Source: W11650 sp963550755
GTDB taxonomy: Bacteria > Bacillota > Clostridia > Lachnospirales > Vallitaleaceae
Reading direction: 5' to 3'
Length of the DNA: 5,965 nucleotides
Assembly (NCBI GenBank): GCA_963550755.1
Contig: CAUVDV010000138.1
Location: 1 to 5,965 of the forward strand
Shown in pieces: positions 1 through 5,323 of the stretch (position 1 is its first letter; every line of letters begins with the position of its first letter). The translations under genes and the position numbers were made by a program. The notes below the pieces were generated by a model that saw only the letters and a program-made list of their open reading frames with translations, searched no databases and was not told where the DNA came from.

Positions 1-121
1 TAAGGCAATGGGCTATTTTGAAATCAGTGTCGGCAAAATAGTTTTATTTTTAACGACCTTGCTTTTAGCGTTGCTGCTTAATTTTGCCCTGTATTTTTGC
101 ATTGGCATATCCGGGCTGTAG
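1..121 (+). CDS. C-terminal end of an unidentified membrane protein (5' truncated)
   Basis: An open frame enters from the left edge, with its first full codon at base 2, and stops at TAG 119-121, leaving 39 codons. The peptide is almost entirely hydrophobic after a short polar start; a run of Leu, Phe, Ala and Ile from about KIVLF to the end reads as one C-terminal transmembrane helix finishing in GISGL. No family-specific motif is visible, so the function is unknown. It could be a small DUF624/YesL-type membrane protein, as often sits beside LplABC-type importers, or any other integral membrane protein. It lies upstream of the operon promoter and is probably a separate transcription unit. 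Confidence 0.5.
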   Translation, partial: KAMGYFEISVGKIVLFLTTLLLALLLNFALYFCIGISGL

Positions 122-163
122 CTGACGGAAATTTCAAGGCTGTTTCCGGCGCTGACAAGGCAA

Positions 164-185
164 GGCTTTTCCAGAAGGGAAAGCC
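164..185 (+). other. Stem-loop downstream of the truncated membrane gene
   Basis: Nine bases at 164-172 (GGCTTTTCC) pair with 177-185 (GGGAAAGCC) with one T-G wobble, around a 4-base AGAA loop. It lies 42 bases after the stop of the upstream gene, where a terminator would be expected. However, the sequence after it on the + strand is A-rich rather than T-rich, and the other strand has no T-tract either. It is therefore not a canonical intrinsic terminator. It may be a 3' mRNA-stabilising hairpin or a factor-assisted stop. Confidence 0.4.
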
Positions 186-256
186 GAGGTAAAAAACACT
201 AAAAAATCAAAAAAGCGTGCTCTGAAAAAAATGGGAAAGTCAAAAAATTTCGGATA

Positions 257-284
257 TTGACAATATAAAAATTTAATGTATAAT
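257..284 (+). promoter_or_regulatory. Consensus sigma-A promoter of the importer operon
   Basis: A perfect -35 box TTGACA (257-262) and a perfect -10 box TATAAT (279-284) are separated by 16 bases of AT-rich sequence. Transcription would start near 290-292, giving a 5' leader of about 120 bases before the lipoprotein gene. The 65 bases upstream are rich in A-tracts (191-196, 201-206, 209-214, 225-231, 242-247), which resembles an UP element or curved DNA. A promoter this close to consensus usually needs a repressor to be regulated, which fits the ROK protein at the end of the operon. The position of the start site is inferred from spacing only. Confidence 0.85.
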
Positions 285-302
285 AAAACCGAGTTATTAA
301 AA

Positions 303-325
303 TGACTTTAAAAAGTTTATAGTCA
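303..325 (+). promoter_or_regulatory. Inverted repeat downstream of the promoter, candidate operator
   Basis: TGACTTTAA (303-311) and TTATAGTCA (317-325) are inverted copies matching at 8 of 9 positions, with a 5-base centre. The site covers roughly +12 to +35 from the predicted start, a classic roadblock-operator position. Another copy of the half-site, AAAGTCA, occurs at 236-242, just upstream of the -35 box. The downstream ROK-family regulator is the obvious candidate binder, but this is inference: the repeat is AT-rich and could also be only an mRNA hairpin. Confidence 0.4.
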
Positions 326-400
326 AAATCATCAAAAAAGAGGGGTGATATTTGGTAGAAATGCAGAATTTAGTATAAAAAAACAGCAACTAATCATAAT

Positions 401-406
401 GGGAGG
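401..406 (+). promoter_or_regulatory. Ribosome binding site of the solute-binding lipoprotein gene
   Basis: GGGAGG ends 6 bases before ATG 413. It supports this start, which also gives a textbook lipoprotein signal peptide. Confidence 0.8.
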
Positions 407-412
407 ATAAAC

Positions 413-2083
413 ATGAAAAAGATACTCAGTGTACTGATTGCCTTGATTTTAGCAGGCAGCGCTTTGACCGGATGCGGAGAGCAGAAACCGACCGGTAAAG
501 AAGAAAAATCGCAAGAGCAGACAAACAAACAGGAAGAAACAAAGCCGGAAGGCAAAACCGAGGAAAAAGCGGAAACGCCGGCTGGTGACGATGTGATGGC
601 CAAGTTTAATCACAGCGGTTATCCGATTTTAAATGAAAAGGAAACCTTTGATATTTATGTTGAGCAGCTGTCGCCGGTGGTAGCAGCCAATGATAAAGAA
701 GTGGTTAAAAAAGGAATTGAAGACACCAATGTTAATACCAACTTTATTGAAGTAGCCGGTTCCAGCTGGAAAGAAAAAATCAATATCCTGTTCAGCACGA
801 ATGCGCTGCCGGATGCGATTTTGGGCGATATTTCCGTTGAGGAAAAATATACCCAGCTGTATCCGTTGGATGAGTTTTTAACCGAAGAAATTGCTCCGAA
901 TATTGTCAAGTTCTTTAATTCCCGGCCGGAATACTGGGAAATCTTAAAGGCTCCGGACGGACATATCTACAGCTTGCCGACCGGTGACGAAACTTATTGG
1001 AACGCGATTGACTCGCAGATGTTTATCAATGAGAACTGGCTGAAAGCCGTTGGTAAGGAAGCGCCGAAAAACGCAGCCGAATTAAAGGAAGTATTGGAAG
1101 CGTTTAAAAACGGCGACCCGAACGGTAACGGCGATACGACGGATGAAGTGCCGATGACTTTCCGCGGAATCTGGGGTTGGGGCGACGGTATGGAGAACGC
1201 TTTGGCAGCCTTTGGCGTATTTGAAAGCGGTTCGCATGTTATGACCAAAGACGGCGAAGTTAAGTTTGCCGCTAAACAGGATGAATATTTTGAGGCACTG
1301 AAGTTTTTCCATGAGCTGTACGAAGAGGGCTTGATTGATTCCGAATGCTTTACCCAAAGCTCGGATCAGTACAAAGCCAAACTGGCTGAGGAAGTAGATA
1401 AATACGGTGTTGTTATTACTTATGATAAGCAGGATAAGACCAGAAACTGGCTGCCGCTGCTGTTGGCCGATAAAACTGGCAATATCACCGTTGGCCTGAA
1501 TAATATCGAGCATGTGGACGGCTTCAGTATCTGTAAGACCTGTAAAAATCCGGGCGCACTGGTCAGATGGTATGACTACTGCAACAAGGATGTGGAAACG
1601 GTCTTGAACTGGAACCGCGGTGTCAAAGGCGAAATGTGGAAAGATGCCGAAGGACATGAAGGTATGATTGAGTTGTTAAATGATCCGGAAATTCAAAAAG
1701 CCAAAGGCGCCAACAACCGCGAAGAACTGCGGAGAATGCAGTCTTTCTCGGGTAAATCGCCGTCCTATATGGATTTGTCTTATCAGGATATCATTTACTC
1801 CAATCAGCCGAAAAAATTAAAACCGCAGTTAAATCAAATGGTAATTGAAAAAGGCTATGGCGTAAAATCTTTACCGGCCGGCTTTTCTTCCAAGGAAAAC
1901 TCGGAGCGGCGGGGACTTTTGCTGACGGATATTGACAATTATCTGAATAAGTTTGTTGCCACCTCCATCGTTGACGGAATTGATGAAAAAGGCTGGGAAA
2001 CACACCTGAAAACTTTGGAAAAGTTGAAGGTGGACGAATATGTTAAACTTTGCCAGGAATTTGTCGATAGTCGTAAGAAATAA
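413..2083 (+). CDS. Extracellular solute-binding lipoprotein of a CUT1-type sugar ABC importer (LplA/YtcQ-like)
   Basis: This 556-residue protein is the capture component of the importer encoded downstream, anchored outside the cell membrane. Residues 1-20 form a lipoprotein signal peptide (MKK, a hydrophobic core, then lipobox L18-T19-G20-C21), so Cys21 would be lipidated. Residues 22 to about 58 are a Lys/Glu/Gln/Thr-rich flexible linker. The rest is a family 1 binding-protein fold: WKEKINILFSTNALPDAI near residue 119, then DGHIYSLPTG, then NENWLKAVGKEAPKNAAEL. DPNGNGDTTDE (235-245) resembles the calcium loop seen in the alginate-binding proteins AlgQ1/AlgQ2. The C-terminal GWETHLKTLEKLKVDEYV stretch is also typical of the LplA/YtcQ group. 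The length matches large LplA-type binders, which generally take oligosaccharides; the ligand here is unknown. It is the first gene after the promoter and has its own terminator behind it. Confidence 0.93.
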   Translation: MKKILSVLIALILAGSALTGCGEQKPTGKEEKSQEQTNKQEETKPEGKTEEKAETPAGDDVMAKFNHSGYPILNEKETFDIYVEQLSPVVAANDKEVVKKGIEDTNVNTNFIEVAGSSWKEKINILFSTNALPDAILGDISVEEKYTQLYPLDEFLTEEIAPNIVKFFNSRPEYWEILKAPDGHIYSLPTGDETYWNAIDSQMFINENWLKAVGKEAPKNAAELKEVLEAFKNGDPNGNGDTTDEVPMTFRGIWGWGDGMENALAAFGVFESGSHVMTKDGEVKFAAKQDEYFEALKFFHELYEEGLIDSECFTQSSDQYKAKLAEEVDKYGVVITYDKQDKTRNWLPLLLADKTGNITVGLNNIEHVDGFSICKTCKNPGALVRWYDYCNKDVETVLNWNRGVKGEMWKDAEGHEGMIELLNDPEIQKAKGANNREELRRMQSFSGKSPSYMDLSYQDIIYSNQPKKLKPQLNQMVIEKGYGVKSLPAGFSSKENSERRGLLLTDIDNYLNKFVATSIVDGIDEKGWETHLKTLEKLKVDEYVKLCQEFVDSRKK

Positions 2084-2097
2084 GCTTTTCTATGATC

Positions 2098-2128
2098 AGG
2101 CCGCCTGCTGTGGGCGGCCTTGTTTTTT
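2098..2128 (+). terminator. Intrinsic terminator between binding protein and permease genes
   Basis: A perfect 8-bp stem, AGGCCGCC (2098-2105) with GGCGGCCT (2113-2120), encloses a 7-base loop and is followed at once by TGTTTTTT (2121-2128). It begins 15 bases after the lipoprotein stop codon. Because the permease genes continue on the same strand, it most likely acts as a partial terminator. That would give abundant transcript for the binding protein and lower read-through into the permeases, a common arrangement in sugar ABC operons. Confidence 0.85.
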
Positions 2129-2158
2129 CAGAAAAGGGAATATTTATACTTCGGCTGA

Positions 2159-2208
2159 GCCCGCCAGCGGCAGCTTTTCAGCAAGCAAAAGAGCGGCGGC
2201 CGGTGGGC
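2159..2208 (+). other. Imperfect stem-loop in the spacer before the first permease
   Basis: GCCCGCC (2159-2165) can pair with GGTGGGC (2202-2208) with one G-T wobble, and CTTTT (2174-2178) with AAAAG (2187-2191) inside it. The spacer (2129-2273) is otherwise without a gene I can support. The structure has no T-tract and may protect or pause the read-through transcript; its function is unproven. Confidence 0.25.
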
Positions 2209-2262
2209 GTAAGAAGCGGAAACGATGACAGAAGGACATGGACTTGAGAGCACAAAATCGGG

Positions 2263-2268
2263 AAAGGA
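2263..2268 (+). promoter_or_regulatory. Ribosome binding site that decides the first permease start
   Basis: AAAGGA is followed by 5 bases and then ATG 2274. The frame stays open to an earlier ATG at 2238, but the purine run there (GAAGGA 2231-2236) ends only 1 base before that ATG, too close for normal initiation. This favours 2274. Confidence 0.6.
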
Positions 2269-2273
2269 CAGTT

Positions 2274-3206
2274 ATGGAAAAGCAAAAGCGGAAAGAAAGC
2301 GCCGGAAACAGGATAATTCGTTATATTAAAAAGAGTTATATGCTTTATCTTTTTTTACTGCCGGCAGTTATTTATACGATTCTATTTGACTATATGCCGA
2401 TGTATGGCATTCAAATTGCGTTTAAGGATTTTAAGCCGGATTTGGGGATTCAGGCCAGTGCATGGGCGGGATTTAAATACTTTAAGATGTTTTTTGAATC
2501 CTATCAGTTTGAGAGCCTGATTAAAAACACTTTGATATTAAGCCTTTACGCACTGGTGGCCGGATTTCCCATTCCGATTATTCTGGCGTTTTTATTAAAC
2601 TATATTAAAAACCTGAAGCTGAAAAAATTGACGCAAATGGTGACCTATGCGCCGCACTTTATTTCAACGGTGGTTTTTTGCGGTATGCTTTTTGTTTTGC
2701 TGGGAACGGACGGAATTTATAATCAGATTTTGGGCGTGTTCGGCATCAAGCCGATTGGTTTTATGACCAAGGCCGAAAACTTCCGCCATGTCTATGTCTG
2801 GTCAGGCATCATTCAGCAAATGGGCTGGAATTCCATTATTTATATTGCGGCGCTGACCTCGGTCAGTCCGGAAATTCATGAGGCGGCGATTGTTGACGGC
2901 GCCAGTAAGCTGGATCGGATTATTCATATTGACTGGCCGTCGATTATGCCGACCGCAGTTATGCTTTTGATTTTAAGTGCCGGCCGGATTATGACTTTGG
3001 GCTTTGAAAAGGCGTTTTTATTGCAGAATAACTTAAACTTGGACTATTCAGAAATCATTGCTACCTATGTTTACAAAATCGGTATTTTGAGCAGTCAGCT
3101 AAGCCTGTCGGCGGCAATCGGCCTGTTTAATAATATCATTAACTTTATCCTGCTGTTAGTGGTCAATCAGTTTTCCAAGAAAATGACCAAAGTAGGGGTT
3201 ATGTAA
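2274..3206 (+). CDS. Sugar ABC importer permease, LplB-like
   Basis: This 310-residue integral membrane protein is one half of the translocation pore for the ligand delivered by the upstream lipoprotein. A basic N-terminus (about residues 1-20) is followed by six predicted helices near 22-44, 86-108, 122-143, 174-195, 224-240 and 278-298. The binding-protein-dependent permease signature is clear: E203-A204-A205, G209 and P222 (EAAIVDG, then IDWP), which forms the cytoplasmic loop that docks on the ATPase. The motif YMPMYGIQIAFKDF after helix 1 and the end FSKKMTKVGVM are typical of LplB-type proteins. The start at 2274 is chosen from its ribosome binding site; an in-frame ATG at 2238 would add 12 residues. 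It follows the intercistronic terminator and is 34 bases from the second permease. The transported sugar cannot be read from sequence. Confidence 0.93.
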   Translation: MEKQKRKESAGNRIIRYIKKSYMLYLFLLPAVIYTILFDYMPMYGIQIAFKDFKPDLGIQASAWAGFKYFKMFFESYQFESLIKNTLILSLYALVAGFPIPIILAFLLNYIKNLKLKKLTQMVTYAPHFISTVVFCGMLFVLLGTDGIYNQILGVFGIKPIGFMTKAENFRHVYVWSGIIQQMGWNSIIYIAALTSVSPEIHEAAIVDGASKLDRIIHIDWPSIMPTAVMLLILSAGRIMTLGFEKAFLLQNNLNLDYSEIIATYVYKIGILSSQLSLSAAIGLFNNIINFILLLVVNQFSKKMTKVGVM

Positions 3207-3240
3207 AAGTACGGTTTATGAAAAGAAAGGAAGAAACAAA

Positions 3241-4128
3241 ATGAAAAGAGGCTGGCTGCATAATGACAAGACGTTTGACCGTCTGGTTACTATTTTGGTG
3301 GTGCTGATTCTAATTTCTATTTTTTATCCGCTGTACTTTGTGGTGATTGCTTCCATCAGTAATCCTGACTTAGTGTCGGCGGGCAAGGTCTGGTTTTGGC
3401 CGAAAGGACTTAGTTTTGAGGGGTATGAGTTTATTTTAAAAGACGTTCGGATTCTGCGCGGCTATTTAAATACGATTATATATACCGGCGGCGGTACGCT
3501 GCTGGCGCTGGTGCTGACGATTCCGGCCGGATATGCGCTGTCGCGGAAGGATTTGAAAGGCTCTAAATTGATTATGCTGTTTTTTGTCTTTACCATGTAT
3601 TTCGGCGGCGGTTTGATTCCGATGTATTTGGTGGTCAAGCAATTGGGGCTGATTGATACGCGGGCGGTGCTGATTGTTTTAGGCTCGTTTTCGGTCTTTA
3701 ATCTGATCATTACCCGCTCCTTCTACTTAAATACCATGCCGCGGGAATTGCAGGAAGCGGCTGAGGTCGACGGCTGCAATATTTTTCAGTATTTTTTCTA
3801 TGTTGTCCTGCCGCTGTCCAAGTCGATTATTGCGGTTATTGGCCTATATTACGCGGTTAATCACTGGAATTCCTTTTTTAACGGCTTGATTTATATCAAT
3901 AATGTTAAGCTTTATCCTTTACAACTGATTTTGCGCGATATTTTGATTTCCGGTCAAACCATTGATACTTCCATTACCGATTTGGAAATGATTAAGCGTC
4001 TGGAACAAATTTCCCGAACCATCAAATACGGTGTCATCATCGTATCTTCTCTGCCGGTGCTGATGCTTTATCCGCTGGTGCAAAAGCATTTCGTCAAGGG
4101 TGTGATGATTGGTTCAGTCAAATCGTAG
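3241..4128 (+). CDS. Sugar ABC importer permease, YtcP/LplC-like
   Basis: This 295-residue protein is the second pore subunit and should form a heterodimer with the LplB-like permease. The first helix is near residues 15-38, and about six are visible in all. The EAA loop reads E172-A173-A174, G178, P191 (EAAEVDG, then VVLP). Hallmarks of the YtcP/LplC group are YFGGGLIPMYLVVKQLGLIDT in the middle and LYPLVQKHFVKGVMIGSVKS at the C-terminus. AAAGGAAG (3226-3233) is a good ribosome binding site before ATG 3241. Its TAG stop is part of the Shine-Dalgarno region of the next gene, so the enolase-family gene is probably translated in close connection with it. No ATPase gene is present in the window; importers of this class commonly borrow a shared MsmX/MsmK-type ATPase. 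Confidence 0.94.
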   Translation: MKRGWLHNDKTFDRLVTILVVLILISIFYPLYFVVIASISNPDLVSAGKVWFWPKGLSFEGYEFILKDVRILRGYLNTIIYTGGGTLLALVLTIPAGYALSRKDLKGSKLIMLFFVFTMYFGGGLIPMYLVVKQLGLIDTRAVLIVLGSFSVFNLIITRSFYLNTMPRELQEAAEVDGCNIFQYFFYVVLPLSKSIIAVIGLYYAVNHWNSFFNGLIYINNVKLYPLQLILRDILISGQTIDTSITDLEMIKRLEQISRTIKYGVIIVSSLPVLMLYPLVQKHFVKGVMIGSVKS

Positions 4129-4132
4129 GAGA
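4127..4132 (+). promoter_or_regulatory. Ribosome binding site of the enolase-superfamily gene, overlapping the permease stop
   Basis: AGGAGA starts inside the TAG stop of the upstream permease (4126-4128), and ATG 4142 lies 10 bases (4132-4141) after the AGGAG core. It selects ATG 4142 over an in-frame TTG at 4109, which lies inside the permease gene and has no good site before it. Confidence 0.6.
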
Positions 4133-4141
4133 AAAATTAAA

Positions 4142-5323
4142 ATGAGAACAGAAAAGCAGCTGCTGGAGCCTTTCCAGCACATTGATAACAAAATAACGGG
4201 AGTAACGCCTTATTTAAAAAATATTCAAACTGTCAGTCAGTTCAGCTTTGGTACATGGAACAGCCGCCAGCATATGATTCTGGCGATAGAAGCCGGGACG
4301 GAAACCGGTTTTGGGGAAAGCATTATCGCTACCAATCAGCCGGAGATAGATGTGCATATTTATCACAGTCAGTTGGCGGAGCTAATCGGCTGCGGCGTGT
4401 TTGCAGCCATTGAGGCGGTGCGGGAGCAAAGAGGCCGGTGGCCGGAGAAGCTAACGGAACTGCTGGAAATGACTTTGCTTGATTTGGCGGGGAAATGCGC
4501 GCGGACAGCGACAGTTAAACTGTTGGCCCTGCCGCATCGGCAGCCGGTTTACGGTGTTTCGGTGATTTTAAGCCGGCAGCCGGAGGAAGTCCGGCAAAAA
4601 GCACAGGCTGCCAAGGCCAACGGCCGGACACGCTTTTTGAAGCTGAAACTATTTGGTGAAGAAGATTTGGATTTGGAGCTGATTCGGACGGCGCGTCAGG
4701 TTTGTCCGCGGGAGGAATGCTACTTAATCGGCGATGTCAACGGCGGCTACCGGGAGCCGGAGCAGGAAGTAAGCCTTGAGGAAATTGCCGCCTCTCTGAA
4801 CCGGCTGTACGCGGCCGGTTTGGACGCCTGCGAAGACCCGGCCTATATCAGCAATCAGGACTGGGTACGCCTGCAAGAGCTCTGCGCCGGGCTGTGCCTG
4901 ATTCCGGATTATCCGCTGCGGCCGGCCAGAGAAGCAGTGCATACGCTGCTGCCGGGGATGGGCGGGATTTATAATATTCATCCGGCGGTCATGGGCTCAC
5001 TTCTGGATGCGGTGCTCTTAGCCGAAAAAATCCAAGACATCGGCGCTAAGGTGATGATTGGCGATGACAGTTTAGTCGGCCCTGCCGCCACGGTTTGGCA
5101 GCAGTTGGCGATGGGACTGGGAGCGGTTTGGGTGGAAGCGGTGGAAAAAGAGAGAGATTCCGATTTTTATTACCGGGCAGTGGGGGATCTGGCGACCGAT
5201 AGCCGGTGCTTTCCGATTGCGTACAGCGAAAAACCGGGATTTGGCATTGAGATAAAAGAGTCTATCTTAAAGGAAGAAACAGACCATGATAGTATTACAG
5301 GATTTAAGCCAAAAGCTGATTAA
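4142..5323 (+). CDS. Enolase-superfamily enzyme of the muconate-cycloisomerase/mandelate-racemase type, reaction unknown
   Basis: This 393-residue cytoplasmic enzyme has the two-domain layout of the superfamily: an N-terminal capping domain (about 15-120, including ETGFGES) and a beta-barrel domain. Members bind Mg2+ and remove a proton next to a carboxylate. K167-L168-K169 (FLKLKLFG) matches the strand-2 KxK motif. D198 (GDVN), E231 (CEDP) and D256 (IPDYP) match the three metal ligands. K169 to D198 is 29 residues, as in Pseudomonas putida muconate lactonizing enzyme. At strand 6, where that enzyme has catalytic Lys 24 residues after the last ligand, this protein has H280 (YNIHP), and the usual GG is GS (285-286). 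No histidine is seen near strand 7 (KVMIGDDS), so the mandelate-racemase Asp-His pair is absent. E332 and E335 (VWVEAVEKE) lie near strand 8. Context suggests action on an acidic sugar derivative. An epimerase, dehydratase or cycloisomerase role all remain possible. Confidence 0.87.
   Translation: MRTEKQLLEPFQHIDNKITGVTPYLKNIQTVSQFSFGTWNSRQHMILAIEAGTETGFGESIIATNQPEIDVHIYHSQLAELIGCGVFAAIEAVREQRGRWPEKLTELLEMTLLDLAGKCARTATVKLLALPHRQPVYGVSVILSRQPEEVRQKAQAAKANGRTRFLKLKLFGEEDLDLELIRTARQVCPREECYLIGDVNGGYREPEQEVSLEEIAASLNRLYAAGLDACEDPAYISNQDWVRLQELCAGLCLIPDYPLRPAREAVHTLLPGMGGIYNIHPAVMGSLLDAVLLAEKIQDIGAKVMIGDDSLVGPAATVWQQLAMGLGAVWVEAVEKERDSDFYYRAVGDLATDSRCFPIAYSEKPGFGIEIKESILKEETDHDSITGFKPKAD
5269..5276 (+). 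promoter_or_regulatory. Ribosome binding site of the ROK regulator, inside the enolase-family gene
   Basis: AAAGGAAG lies within the last codons of the enolase-family gene. ATG 5286 follows its GGA core by 11 bases, slightly long. The same AAAGGAAGAAAC string precedes the second permease start at 3241, supporting it as a genuine translation signal of this genome. Confidence 0.55.

Noticed and set aside
1082..1657. 191-codon open frame on the minus strand
   Set aside because: It lies wholly inside the clearly recognisable binding-protein gene and shows no domain; it is a shadow of codon usage on the opposite strand.
2120..2150. Weak promoter candidate (TTGTTT, 19 bases, TATACT) before the first permease
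   Set aside because: The -35-like box is only 4 of 6 and is part of the terminator T-tract, and the spacing is long. It cannot be claimed without a mapped transcription start.
2040..2228. 62-codon + strand open frame spanning the end of the binding-protein gene and the spacer
   Set aside because: It overlaps the binding-protein gene out of frame, runs through the terminator hairpin, has no convincing ribosome binding site and ends in a low-complexity Arg/Lys/Ala/Ser stretch. It looks like chance.
2238..2273. Upstream ATG for the first permease
   Set aside because: The purine-rich sequence before it ends only 1 base from the ATG. ATG 2274 has AAAGGA at a 5-base spacing and gives a normal LplB-like N-terminus.
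3218..3244. Eight-codon open frame ending in TGA over the ATG of the second permease
   Set aside because: The ATGA overlap suggested translational coupling, but the mini-frame has no Shine-Dalgarno and is mostly made of the purine-rich ribosome site of the permease.
4109..4141. Upstream TTG start for the enolase-superfamily gene
   Set aside because: It lies inside the permease gene with no good ribosome site; ATG 4142 is preceded by AGGAG and begins just after the permease stop.
4142..5323. Naming the enzyme mandelate racemase, muconate cycloisomerase or dipeptide epimerase
   Set aside because: The strand-6 Lys of cycloisomerases and epimerases is His here, and the Asp-His pair of mandelate racemase is absent, so a specific name would be unsupported.
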